Source: an uncultured Acetatifactor sp. (GTDB lineage: Bacteria; Bacillota; Clostridia; Lachnospirales; Lachnospiraceae). From it: DNA of 64,000 nucleotides. The stretch lies in contig CAJUTJ010000188.1 in the NCBI GenBank assembly GCA_910589655.1, positions 1-64,000 of the forward strand. The letters run 5' to 3'. The position numbers and the translations under genes are program-made. Below the pieces are notes generated by a model. The model did no database searches, was not told the DNA's origin, and saw only the letters and a program-made list of their open reading frames with translations. Positions 27,701 through 35,198 of this stretch are shown here, in pieces. Positions within the stretch are counted from its first letter, which is position 1; the number at the start of each line of letters is the position of its first letter.

Positions 27701-28950
27701 CTCGGTTCCAGCCGGGTAATCTTCCGGGGCAGTGTAACGCGGAGCAGCTTTACACAGTTTTCAAACGCCTCTCGGCCGATCCTCTTTAAATTCTGCGGAA
27801 AGGAAATATTCTGCAGAAGCAGACAGTCCCGAAAAGCTCCCGAACCGATTTCCAGCAGGCTCTCGGGCAGAATCACGCGGTCTATGGTTTCGTTTCCCGC
27901 AAAAGCCTCTTCCGCGATTACGGTGATCCCCTCCGGCACCACCACTCTGGATTCCGCACCCAGATATTTCAACAGGACGGTTCCGCTGATCCGGAAATTC
28001 CCCAGCACCTGTCTATGGATGGTTTTGACCGTTTCGGGAATCTCCGAACCATAGTCACGGGCGATTCCCTTTAATTCATACCGGACGCCGTCGGGCATTA
28101 ATATCATTTTCAGTGCGGTGCAGTTCTTGAAAGCGTCTTCATGGATCAACAGATCCTCCCTATTCAAAATCACCGTTTCCAGACCGATGCAATTACGGAA
28201 GGCACGGCTTTCAATTTCTTTCAGAGATTTGGGCAATTTTACGGAGTGAATCCCCCTTTTATCGAAAAACGAGCTTTTCCCGAGTATTTCAATTCCTTCC
28301 GGAATCTCCACATGCTTTAGATTTGTGGAAAACTGTACAATTGTTCTGCCGTCCAATTCCATCATGCGGAGAATGTCGGCGGCAATTCTTTGAACCAGCT
28401 GCGGCAGCTGCAGCTTTCCCGCCACTGCCTCCACTACATTAGGAATCACAAAACGGCTTCCGTCCTCAAAAGTAAACTCCGTTAAAAGTCCGCAGCCGGT
28501 AAAGACATCACAGATACAGTCTTCTTCCAAAGCATGGGACAGGGTAATCCTTTTTAATGTCACGTCATTTGCAAAGGATTGATTTCCCAGATACCGCACT
28601 CCCGGTATGCGGGCTTCCTCGAGACTGTCGCAATATAGAAATGCACAGTCTCCCAGCGCCTCCACTGCAGGGGGCAGAAAAATAGTCCGCAAGGCATGGC
28701 AGCGATGAAATGCATAGGCTCCGATTTCACACAGCCCCGGAGGAATCTCCACATTTTCCAGCTTCCTGCAGCCCTTAAACGCTCCCCCAAGGATACGGCG
28801 CAGGCTCTGGGGCAATATTACCTTTTTTAAAGAGGCGCATCCCTTCAATGCGCCTTCCCCTATCGTATGGACACCTTCCGGAACGGCCAGTATTTCCTCT
28901 CTGCCCGTATACGAAACCAATGTCCCGTCCTGAATATGAATCTCTTCCAT
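24760..28950 (-). CDS. giant leucine-rich-repeat protein (LRR_5, BspA-like)
   Basis: This 1396-residue protein is made almost entirely of 22-24-residue repeats of the BspA/LRR_5 type, recognisable by I-x-x-x-A-F-x-x-C-x-x-L-x-x-V-x-L-P-x-S-L-x-x-I. Several dozen repeats are grouped in blocks, some separated by short DGTL-type inserts. It has no signal peptide, membrane segment or cell-wall anchor, which is unusual since many family members are surface proteins. Protein-protein binding is the only function that can be inferred. The ribosome site is weak (GCAGG, 2 nt from the ATG). The upstream region holds a 14-copy tandem repeat. Confidence 0.9.
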   Translation of the reverse strand: MEEIHIQDGTLVSYTGREEILAVPEGVHTIGEGALKGCASLKKVILPQSLRRILGGAFKGCRKLENVEIPPGLCEIGAYAFHRCHALRTIFLPPAVEALGDCAFLYCDSLEEARIPGVRYLGNQSFANDVTLKRITLSHALEEDCICDVFTGCGLLTEFTFEDGSRFVIPNVVEAVAGKLQLPQLVQRIAADILRMMELDGRTIVQFSTNLKHVEIPEGIEILGKSSFFDKRGIHSVKLPKSLKEIESRAFRNCIGLETVILNREDLLIHEDAFKNCTALKMILMPDGVRYELKGIARDYGSEIPETVKTIHRQVLGNFRISGTVLLKYLGAESRVVVPEGITVIAEEAFAGNETIDRVILPESLLEIGSGAFRDCLLLQNISFPQNLKRIGREAFENCVKLLRVTLPRKITRLEPSVFKRCRALKEIDLGGSLARIEEQAFFQCRSLEKVSFPESLVSIGELAFYRCVSLKNVILSANVEDMGSLAFAESGVETVQVGGDCRNYGTGIFSDCTGLKKLALEEGVSHIPDKLAYGCTALGRIVLPDSLKSVGESVWEKTPFLDGMNPAGQTGEIFWDGRNLEGEIWLSEDVRILAGGAFYGNPNLTAIHLPSSIQWVGPRAFGACAGLRRVYWHSPVDRLEKAVFAGCLELVSVEDAEGKPVAWKSVGDKAFYHCGRLREICLKQAESIGSMAFGGCSDLRWDLVSADLPDVLYQIGERAFEDTALIKQSGDTLKALGSIVISGTGCSGEISLPEGITGIAPFAFSGNDAVTKVIFPKSLSWIGEGAFWGCHGLREVVSPEKIFKIGARAFEKCISLFKINIRVKELGTAAFAYCTSLTEAVLSGVSVLSGRLFEGCASLRICACENAEKVQEHCFGGCIGLEEFDLSHICEIGEYAFENCARFRKAEFAEDVRIMPHAFEDCGRLEEICLGGRQSGFSLQEYAFSGCTFLRRVYYEGKKWEFGAYEDILSERIPEIVRLIFHSALSCFIVDQESILRGYRGAGSVIKIPWGIRRIAAEVFRDSMMLEEITIPESVEHIGARAFHGTAWMDRQRRKSPFVAFNHMLLDGSCCVGEVVVPEEIKLVCGWAFANGMGIERIRFMSERTRVEEYAFRNCIYLEEIILPDQTVFRITGIADRERALLSPSLMEANTKESCELPERELPSLAAQAVVDSMNCFKTDEKNVLVECTGNISRLRLPEGITAIGEGVFQDGNLLTEVTVSSSIVSVGNRAFSGCKWLREIRQAQNVEEIGKMAFFNCGALERIDGLEKLRRLGAGAFENCTSLQEILIPEGVEEIPEKAFYRCHSLKRVLLPSTIKRIGREAFAFCRGLSLIQVGGKIMKNAMEDVDSTEDIPEGAAKDAPENLIKDIAIEERAFVGCPIKILNGEIAKGLKCL

Positions 28951-28979
28951 AACCTGCCCAACCTGTCTTATTATCCTGT

Positions 28980-29203
28980 CACTTCTGTTCTTTACCGCTT
29001 TTGCTCTTTACCGCTTTTGCTCTTTATCACTTTTGTTCTTTGCCGCTTTTGTTCTTTATCACTTTTGTTCTTTGCCGCTTTTGCTCTTTGCCGCTTTTGC
29101 TCTTTATCACTTTTGTTCTTTGCCGCTTTTGTTCTTTGCCGCTTTTGCTCTTTACCGCTTTTGTTCTTTGCCGCTTTTGTTCTTTACCGTTTTTGTTCTT
29201 GGT
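28980..29203. repeat. 16-bp tandem repeat, 14 copies
   Basis: Fourteen consecutive 16-bp units fit the consensus YRCTTTTGYTCTTTRY, from 28980 to 29203, starting 30 bases upstream of the LRR gene start. Differences between units are almost all transitions at four fixed positions, and the choice CG or CA at positions 1-2 follows the end of the unit before it. Because 16 is not a multiple of three, three open frames with a 16-residue period appear on the plus strand. I regard those as non-coding. Copy number could vary between strains and affect expression of the LRR gene. Confidence 0.92.
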
Positions 29204-29253
29204 CTCTCTTGTCCCTCATAAACCCTTCTCTCAATTCCCCAACACTTCATTTC

Positions 29254-29315
29254 TTTCACGCTTCCAGACATGCCGCCTACGGCGGCACAAACAATTAGTG
29301 AATTGGTGCAATTTA
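29254..29315 (-). repeat. small hairpin repeat, family H, copy 1
   Basis: The stem TGCCGCC/GGCGGCA (29271-29277 and 29281-29287, 3-nt loop) is followed by the conserved CACAAACAATTAGTGAATTGGTGCAA. The same layout occurs at 32558 and 32670 with different but still paired arms. The remaining bases to 29391 are AT-rich and featureless. Confidence 0.7.
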
Positions 29316-29391
29316 TTTGTCATCCGCATTGCTAATTTACAAGTTGATTTTAATTAGATATACGATTCCGAAAAAAGTGTTTTTACGTGTT

Positions 29392-30333
29392 TTAAGAAAA
29401 AATTAATGTCACCACTTCCATTAATTCTTCCATGCTGCCGCTTTTGTAAAGCCGTTCTTTATACTTTTTCGTGCCCTTGCGTTTCTTCATGCCGTAAGAA
29501 GCCAATTTCCGGATATAAGCCATAGTAAAGGTTTCATCGTAATACCTGCCCGCCAGCTCCGCCTGCTCCGTCAGAATCCGGAGAGTGGTCTTTTGACAGC
29601 TTTTGCCGGTCAATGTACTGAATATAAAAGGATTTTCCAATGCGTACCGGGCCAGCATAATCCCGTCGGCTCCCGTGCGCTCCATCATGTTCTCCGCCTC
29701 CTCCACGGAAGTAATCCCCCCGTTTGCGATAACGGGAATGGAAACGGCGGCTTTTGCATGGGCGATTTCCCGGTAACAGGGGATTCCGTCATACATCATA
29801 CTGCGGGAGCGTCCGTGTATCGTAATCATGTCCGCGCCGGAATCCTCGCACATACGTGCAAATTCTGCCGTGAACATATTGTTTTCATGAATACCCGTCC
29901 GGCATTTTACGGTCACGGGCTTTCCGCTTTTTTTGCAGCCGCGGATAATTGCCGAAGCCCTTTTCCGATCCAGCATCAGCGCGCTGCCCTCGCCGCTTTT
30001 GAACACATTGGGAACCGGGCAGCCCATATTAATATCAATGACGTCAAAGTCCGCCAGCAGTTCGCTGCATGCCATCCGCTCCATCACCGCAGGTATGCCG
30101 CCCAAGAGCTGGACGGCCTTTATGGGTTCCTCCTCCGTGGTAAAGAGCAGACGTCTCGTTGCCCTGTCCCGGTACTTTAAAGCATTGGCGCCGGACATTT
30201 CCGTAAAACAAAGTCCTGCCCCCATCTCATATGCCAGCATCCGAAAGGGATAACAGGTGTACCCCGCAAGCGGCGCCATCAGGACGTTTGATGGCAGGAG
30301 CAAGCCTCCTATCCGTATCCTTTTAATCTCCAT
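29392..30333 (-). CDS. tRNA-dihydrouridine synthase
   Basis: The 313-residue flavoenzyme has the family signature: N-V-L-M-A-P-L-A-G-Y-T near the start, INMGCPVPNVFKSGEGSAL with the catalytic Cys, VTVKCRTGI, MITIHGRSRSMMYDG, and VIANGGITS for FMN phosphate. It reduces uridines in tRNA D-loops. ATG at 30333 has AAGGA 7 nt upstream. The frame runs open to 30417 without a ribosome site. The C-terminal helical domain is shorter than in DusA. Confidence 0.93.
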   Translation of the reverse strand: MEIKRIRIGGLLLPSNVLMAPLAGYTCYPFRMLAYEMGAGLCFTEMSGANALKYRDRATRRLLFTTEEEPIKAVQLLGGIPAVMERMACSELLADFDVIDINMGCPVPNVFKSGEGSALMLDRKRASAIIRGCKKSGKPVTVKCRTGIHENNMFTAEFARMCEDSGADMITIHGRSRSMMYDGIPCYREIAHAKAAVSIPVIANGGITSVEEAENMMERTGADGIMLARYALENPFIFSTLTGKSCQKTTLRILTEQAELAGRYYDETFTMAYIRKLASYGMKKRKGTKKYKERLYKSGSMEELMEVVTLIFS

Positions 30334-30456
30334 ATGCCATCCTTTTCCGAGAGTGCGCCCGAAAATCCGTTCCGCACATTTCGTCCCAATCCCAAGCGAT
30401 CTCTGAGCGGTGAACACACTAAAATATGTTCGTAATACCGTTTCATCCGGCCTGTT

Positions 30457-31386
30457 TTATTCTCTAAAACCTTCCTTTATCTCTCTGTCATTTGCCAGAA
30501 TAAAATGCCCCGGGCGAAACTCCCTCCACTCGGGGGGATTTTTATCATAATCATGAAGAGAAGGGTCATAAACCGTAAGCTTCTTCTCCCGCTCTTTTAC
30601 GGGATCCGGCATGGGGATTGCGGACAACAGTGCCTTCGTATAAGGATGCGTGGCGTGGGTAATCAACTCCTCCGTCTCCGCCAGCTCCACAATCCGTCCC
30701 TTATACACCACCGCGATTCTGTCCGAAAAATACCTCATCACCGACAAGTCGTGGGCGATAAATATATAAGTAATTCCCTTAGATTTCTGTAAAGAAGCCA
30801 GAAGGTTCAGCACCTGCGCCCGTATGGACACATCCAGCGCCGAGATGGGCTCGTCTGCAATGATGCACTCCGGCTCCATAATCAACGCTCTGGCTATACC
30901 GATTCTCTGTCTCTGTCCGCCGGAAAACTCATGGGGAAAACGGCTGGCGAACTCCGGAAGCAGACCTACCTCCGCCAGCGCCTGCTGCACCCTTTTCATG
31001 CGTTCCTCGTTGCTCAGCTTCCGGTTCAGATTCAACAGACCCTCACTGACGATATAGTCCACCTTAGCCCTCTCATTCAGGGATGCCATGGGATCCTGAA
31101 AGATCATCTGTATCTCCTGAATAATCTGCCGATCCAGCTGACGGCTGATCTTACCGTTAATCCTGCTGCCCTTATAAAGGATTTCCCCGGCGGAGGTGGG
31201 GTGTATGCGCATAATAGCCCGTCCTATGGTGGTCTTTCCGGAGCCGGACTCCCCTACGATACCGAAAGTCTCCCCCCTGTATACCTGAAAGCTCACGCCT
31301 CTGACCGCTTCAAAGGCTTTCTTCCCGCTTCCGAAGGTGACATGTAAATCCTTTATATCCAACAAAACTTCTCTCTCCGTACTCAT
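30457..31386 (-). CDS. oppF: oligopeptide ABC transporter ATP-binding protein (OppF-type)
   Basis: The 309-residue ATPase has Walker [11 protein letters not shown]-loop FQDPMASLN, signature [15 protein letters not shown] and Walker [14 protein letters not shown], and a C-terminal Opp/Dpp domain. It energises peptide import with OppD. Its ATG overlaps the oppD stop (ATGA), which indicates translational coupling. Confidence 0.94.
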   Translation of the reverse strand: MSTEREVLLDIKDLHVTFGSGKKAFEAVRGVSFQVYRGETFGIVGESGSGKTTIGRAIMRIHPTSAGEILYKGSRINGKISRQLDRQIIQEIQMIFQDPMASLNERAKVDYIVSEGLLNLNRKLSNEERMKRVQQALAEVGLLPEFASRFPHEFSGGQRQRIGIARALIMEPECIIADEPISALDVSIRAQVLNLLASLQKSKGITYIFIAHDLSVMRYFSDRIAVVYKGRIVELAETEELITHATHPYTKALLSAIPMPDPVKEREKKLTVYDPSLHDYDKNPPEWREFRPGHFILANDREIKEGFRE

Positions 31387-32426
31387 CCCAGCACCTCCAG
31401 ATTCTTTAGATTCCTGATTCCTTCAGGGGGCTCCAGCTTAGGCGCTCTGGGATCTAAGAGCCAAGTCTTGGCCTTATGGGTCTCACTGATTTCAAAGACA
31501 GGCGGCGCCAACAGAAAGTCAATCTCCAGCGCTCTGGGATTTCTGGGTGCGAAAGCGTCCCCCTTCACAGCCTTATACAGACTGGGCGGCGTACCCTTGA
31601 TGGTAAATAGTTCTTCCCCTTTCTGCCCCAGCTGGGGAAGAGAGGAAAGCAGCGCCCATGTGTAGGGATGTCTGGGGTCATAGAACACATCCTCCGCAGT
31701 CCCTATCTCCACGAAATCCCCTGCATACATCACCGCCACCCTGTCGGCTATATTTGCCACCACCCCAAGGTCATGGGTAATGAAAAGTATGGTCAGGTCA
31801 TATTTTACCTTCAAATCCTTTAACAGCCTCATAATCTGCGCCTGAATGGTCACATCCAAAGCCGTTGTGGGCTCGTCGCAGATTAATATCTTGGGATTAC
31901 AAGCCAGCGCTATAGCAATGACCACACGCTGCCGCATTCCCCCGGAAAACTCATGGGGATACTGTTTATACCGCAATTCAGGCTTCCGGATGCCTACATC
32001 CTGAAGATATGCGTACACCTTATCCCGCACCGCTTCCTTTCCCTTGATATCCGGCTGGTGCAGCCTCACGGCCTCGGCGATCTGCTCGCCTATGGTCTTC
32101 AACGGATTTAAGCTGGTCATGGGATCCTGCATAATCATAGCGATCTCCCCGCCCCGGATCTTCTGCCATTCCTTTTCCGATTTATATTTTGCCAGATCCT
32201 TCCCGCCATAAAGGATTTCCCCCGACGAGATAAATCCGTTGTTATCCAACAGCCCCATAAAGGACTTTGTCAAAACCGATTTACCGGAGCCTGACTCCCC
32301 CACCACCGCGATACTTTCACCCTTGTAGATATCCAAGGATACATTTCTGATCGCATGGAGTTCCTGCCCCCGCAAGGTAAATTTAATATTCAGTTCTCTC
32401 ACCGATAAAATAACTTCCTGATTCAT
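31383..32426 (-). CDS. oppD: oligopeptide ABC transporter ATP-binding protein (OppD-type)
   Basis: The 347-residue ATPase has Walker [22 protein letters not shown], signature [15 protein letters not shown], Walker [13 protein letters not shown], and a C-terminal oligopeptide-transporter extension ([13 protein letters not shown]). It partners OppF and the permeases encoded upstream. ATG at 32426 fits family alignments best, with AAAGG 13 nt away. ATG at 32438 is an alternative but has AGG only one base away. A 326-base repeat-rich gap separates it from oppC. Confidence 0.92.
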   Translation of the reverse strand: MNQEVILSVRELNIKFTLRGQELHAIRNVSLDIYKGESIAVVGESGSGKSVLTKSFMGLLDNNGFISSGEILYGGKDLAKYKSEKEWQKIRGGEIAMIMQDPMTSLNPLKTIGEQIAEAVRLHQPDIKGKEAVRDKVYAYLQDVGIRKPELRYKQYPHEFSGGMRQRVVIAIALACNPKILICDEPTTALDVTIQAQIMRLLKDLKVKYDLTILFITHDLGVVANIADRVAVMYAGDFVEIGTAEDVFYDPRHPYTWALLSSLPQLGQKGEELFTIKGTPPSLYKAVKGDAFAPRNPRALEIDFLLAPPVFEISETHKAKTWLLDPRAPKLEPPEGIRNLKNLEVLG

Positions 32427-32752
32427 ATGAATGACCATGCCTTTCGGTACCCTGCATATATAACCGCAGGCCTAAATCTGCGTGTGGATATTTACTTACA
32501 AATTACTGCATCTTTTAGCACATAACAACATTGAAAGTTTCAGAAAGACTTCATTCCTTTCACACTTTCAAACATGCCGACGCAGTCGGCACAAACAATT
32601 AATGAACTGGTGCAAGTCCGGAAGAACGCTGTTCTTGCGTTCTTAACGGAATGGCAAAGCCATTCCGTTCGCACTTCCAGACATGCCGACATAGTCGGCA
32701 CAAACAATCAATGAATTGGCACAAGCAGCGGCTTAAGCCTTCGATTCCCCTT
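32427..32752. repeat. oppC-oppD gap with hairpin repeats, family H copies 2 and 3
   Basis: Copy 2 (32558-32617) has stem TGCCGAC/GTCGGCA around GCA. Copy 3 (32670-32727) has TGCCGAC/GTCGGCA around ATA. Both are followed by CACAAACAAT-(T/C)AATGAA-(C/T)TGG. Between them lie GAACGC/GCGTTC and a perfect 10-bp stem AACGGAATGG/CCATTCCGTT (32645-32654, 32660-32669). No gene is present. These structures may reduce read-through from oppBC into oppDF or stabilise the mRNA. Confidence 0.7.
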
Positions 32753-33775
32753 TTATTTATGGTTTTTCGGATCCGCCGCGTCGGAGAAAGCATTTCCCAC
32801 AATGTAAAAGGAAACGGTCACGATGGACAGAATCACCGTGGGATAAATCAGCTGGTATCTCTGGGAAACATTCATCATTACCGCACGTCCGGCATCAATC
32901 AGGTTCCCTAAGCTGGGCGTAGATGTGGGCAGCCCCAAGCCTATGTATGTGACAAACACCTCATTGCCGATGGCTCCGGGGACGGACAATGCCATCCGCA
33001 GCATAATGACGGATACCAGATACGGGAGCAGATTCTTCAGAACCAGCCTTCTGGTAGGCGTCCCGAGGCATCTGGAAGCCAGATTATAATCCCGGTCGCG
33101 GATGATCAGAATCTGATTCCGGATAAACCGCGCCATACCGATCCAGCCCGTAAGGGACATGGCGAAAATCAATGTTTTTACACTGGGAGTCAGAATATAT
33201 GCCACCAAAATCAATATAATCGTTTGGGGAATATTGTCCAAAACATTGTACAATTCGGTAAAAAAGAAATCCAGCTTCCGCAGATATCCCCACAGTACTC
33301 CCATGGTAATCCCCACCACCGCTTCTATCATGGCAACCGCAAACCCTATTAAAATGGATGTTCTGGTTCCCGCCCAGATCCGTGACCAGAGATCCTGACC
33401 GATATTGTTGGTGCCGAAGCGGAAGGTTTCATTGGGCGGTACATTCCGCAGAGCCATAGAAGTATTGGGATCATTGTTCACCGTATTGGGGTCAAACTGT
33501 CCCGGCAGGCAGGGCTGGATAAAGGTGAACAATAAAATGGCAAGCATCAGCAGCATTACCGCCACCGCCCCTTTATTTTTAAAGAACATGCGGATCGTGC
33601 TGCCCCAGTAAGAGTAATTACTGTAGCCCGTCTTCTCCGCCTCTTTCTCGTCATACCGCGCAAAGGAAAAGAGCTCCTTATCACTGATTCCCGCAAGCTT
33701 TTCCGTTTCTTCCGCAATTTTTTCTTCCGTGGCTTTCTCCAGATTCTTGGAAAGCTTATCCTTCAAAGACAACAT
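32753..33775 (-). CDS. oppC: oligopeptide ABC transporter permease (OppC-type)
   Basis: The 340-residue permease has a cytoplasmic N-terminal tail of about 70 residues, then six membrane segments. The EAA loop with the conserved glycine reads around RDRDYNLASRCLGTPTRRLVLKNLLP. FGTNNIGQDLWSRIWAGTRTSI before the second segment is typical of OppC/DppC. Its start overlaps the oppB stop (ATGA). Confidence 0.95.
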   Translation of the reverse strand: MLSLKDKLSKNLEKATEEKIAEETEKLAGISDKELFSFARYDEKEAEKTGYSNYSYWGSTIRMFFKNKGAVAVMLLMLAILLFTFIQPCLPGQFDPNTVNNDPNTSMALRNVPPNETFRFGTNNIGQDLWSRIWAGTRTSILIGFAVAMIEAVVGITMGVLWGYLRKLDFFFTELYNVLDNIPQTIILILVAYILTPSVKTLIFAMSLTGWIGMARFIRNQILIIRDRDYNLASRCLGTPTRRLVLKNLLPYLVSVIMLRMALSVPGAIGNEVFVTYIGLGLPTSTPSLGNLIDAGRAVMMNVSQRYQLIYPTVILSIVTVSFYIVGNAFSDAADPKNHK

Positions 33776-34716
33776 CAGCGTCCGCCCTCCTTTTTGCCAA
33801 GACTGATTCTGGGATCCAGAATCGTCATCATAATATCCCCCAGCAGCAGGCCGATAACTCCTACCGTCGCATATAACAGGACAATTGCCTGAACCATATT
33901 ATTGTCGTTGTCCTTAATCACCGTCACCAGCAGGCCGCCCATGCCGGGAATGCTGTAAAGGGACTCCACATAGATGGAGCCGATGACCGTGTTTAAAAAG
34001 GAAGAGGGCAGATACTGCACCATGGGAACAAACGCATTCCGGAAAATATGGCGGAACATAACCCTGTTGCCCGAAGCGCCTTTGGCCTTGGCAAGACTCA
34101 CATAATCTTTATTGCTCTCGTCCACCATATATCGTCTCAGCCACATTCCGTAATAAGCAATGTTGCCAAGAGACATGGAAATTACCGGCAGAATCCAGCT
34201 CCGCCAATTACCGGGATTAAAAAGCAAAGGTATATTCAGCAAGGTAGTCCCATACATTTGAATAAACAGAAAATAGACAGCCGCAGGCACCGCCTGAATA
34301 AAGACGATAAAAAGCGTACCGAATTTATCAAAGAATTTTCCCTTGTATCTGGCCATAAGCGTTCCCAGCGGAATGCCAAGGCACATTGCCACGAGGATGG
34401 ACATACTGCCCAGCTTAATGGATACCGGCAGCTTATCTTTTAAAATCTCGGTCACGGGGACATTGACCCGGTAGCTGTGGGACACACCGAAGTCTCCGCG
34501 GAACATATTCTGGAAAAAGTGTACGATCTGCACCGGCATAGGGTCTAAAAGTCCCTGTTCCTGCAAGCCTGCCTGTATCTGGGCATCCGTCAGCTTGTCA
34601 AAATTCTGAAAGTAGCCCTCGATGGGCATCTGCCGCATGAGGATAAAAACAATGCATATTATCAGCGCCAGTGTCAAGAGGGATCTTCCGATTCTCTTTA
34701 TCAAGTACTTTGCCAT
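33775..34716 (-). CDS. oppB: oligopeptide ABC transporter permease (OppB-type)
   Basis: The 313-residue permease has six membrane segments. The opening M-A-K-Y-L-I-K-R-I, GDFGVSHSYRVNVPVTEIL and the C-terminal VESLYSIPGMGGLLV belong to the OppB/DppB group. The EAA-type loop reads YVSLAKAKGASGNRVMFRHIFRNA. GGAGG lies 7 nt before the ATG. Confidence 0.95.
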   Translation of the reverse strand: MAKYLIKRIGRSLLTLALIICIVFILMRQMPIEGYFQNFDKLTDAQIQAGLQEQGLLDPMPVQIVHFFQNMFRGDFGVSHSYRVNVPVTEILKDKLPVSIKLGSMSILVAMCLGIPLGTLMARYKGKFFDKFGTLFIVFIQAVPAAVYFLFIQMYGTTLLNIPLLFNPGNWRSWILPVISMSLGNIAYYGMWLRRYMVDESNKDYVSLAKAKGASGNRVMFRHIFRNAFVPMVQYLPSSFLNTVIGSIYVESLYSIPGMGGLLVTVIKDNDNNMVQAIVLLYATVGVIGLLLGDIMMTILDPRISLGKKEGGR

Positions 34717-34918
34717 ATTGTTCCTCCGATTCTTTATTGTAATTGTAACAGTTCAGACAACCCCCGCCGCAAAGTCAAAATTCCTTTTCCATGTAATTTT
34801 ACGAGACTTGCGGACGCCAAAACAGGCACAAAGAGATTCCGGGAGCCTATTATAATTTCTGCCAAACGGACCGCATTACAATGCCCCTTTGCCGATATAC
34901 AAGTATACAGGCTAACAG

Positions 34919-34962
34919 TAAAAAAAGAACGGGCAGGTACAGGAATCCTCCCATACCTGCCC
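34919..34962 (-). terminator. terminator after oppA
   Basis: The stem GGGCAGGTA/TACCTGCCC (34931-34939, 34954-34962) is followed on the minus strand by GTTC and a T-run. It lies 236 bases after the oppA stop and 200 bases before oppB, so it probably limits transcription of the permease genes compared with the binding protein. Confidence 0.85.
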
Positions 34963-35034
34963 TATACTATCTTATTCCAACACTTTCCTTCTGTCAAGTT
35001 TTCAATTCATAGATTATCGGGTTACAACCTACAT

Positions 35035-35190
35035 TGTTACCGTTCACTCCGTGACCAGTAACGCATGCACAGAAACCGCAAAACAGCGGTTTCTCGCAGG
35101 TTGTTCAAGCGATTATTCTAATCGCTTTGGTTTGAACACGCAAAAAATGCGTGAAAACACCTCTCGGTGGCGTGGGTGTGAAAAAGTAAC
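35035..35190 (-). repeat. palindromic intergenic element, copy C
   Basis: Inverted orientation. This is the long (about 156-bp) variant, which shares with copy E the extra hairpin AAGCGATT/AATCGCTT, the CGTTTTTTGCG-type hairpin and the end GTTACTTTTTCACACCCACGCC. The left end carries a partial duplication of the GTTACTG end. Confidence 0.8.
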
Positions 35191-35198
35191 CCTGCATT

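Larger units (their letters stand above)
34717..35198. other. oppA-oppB gap: terminator and two palindromic elements
   Basis: This 482-base gap contains a copy of the second dispersed element (34745-34835, opening GTAACAGTTCAGAC), the oppA terminator (34919-34962), and inverted copy C of the palindromic element (35035-35190). No gene is present. Confidence 0.7.

Noticed and set aside
28980..29203. Tandem array considered as a CRISPR or an origin iteron set
   Set aside because: Units of 16 bp abut without spacers, there is no AT-rich unwinding region with DnaA boxes, and no replication gene is near.
28867..29357. Three overlapping plus-strand frames with a 16-residue Phe/Cys/Leu-rich period
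   Set aside because: They are by-products of the 16-bp tandem repeat, which leaves all three frames open. There is no ribosome site, and composition is extreme.
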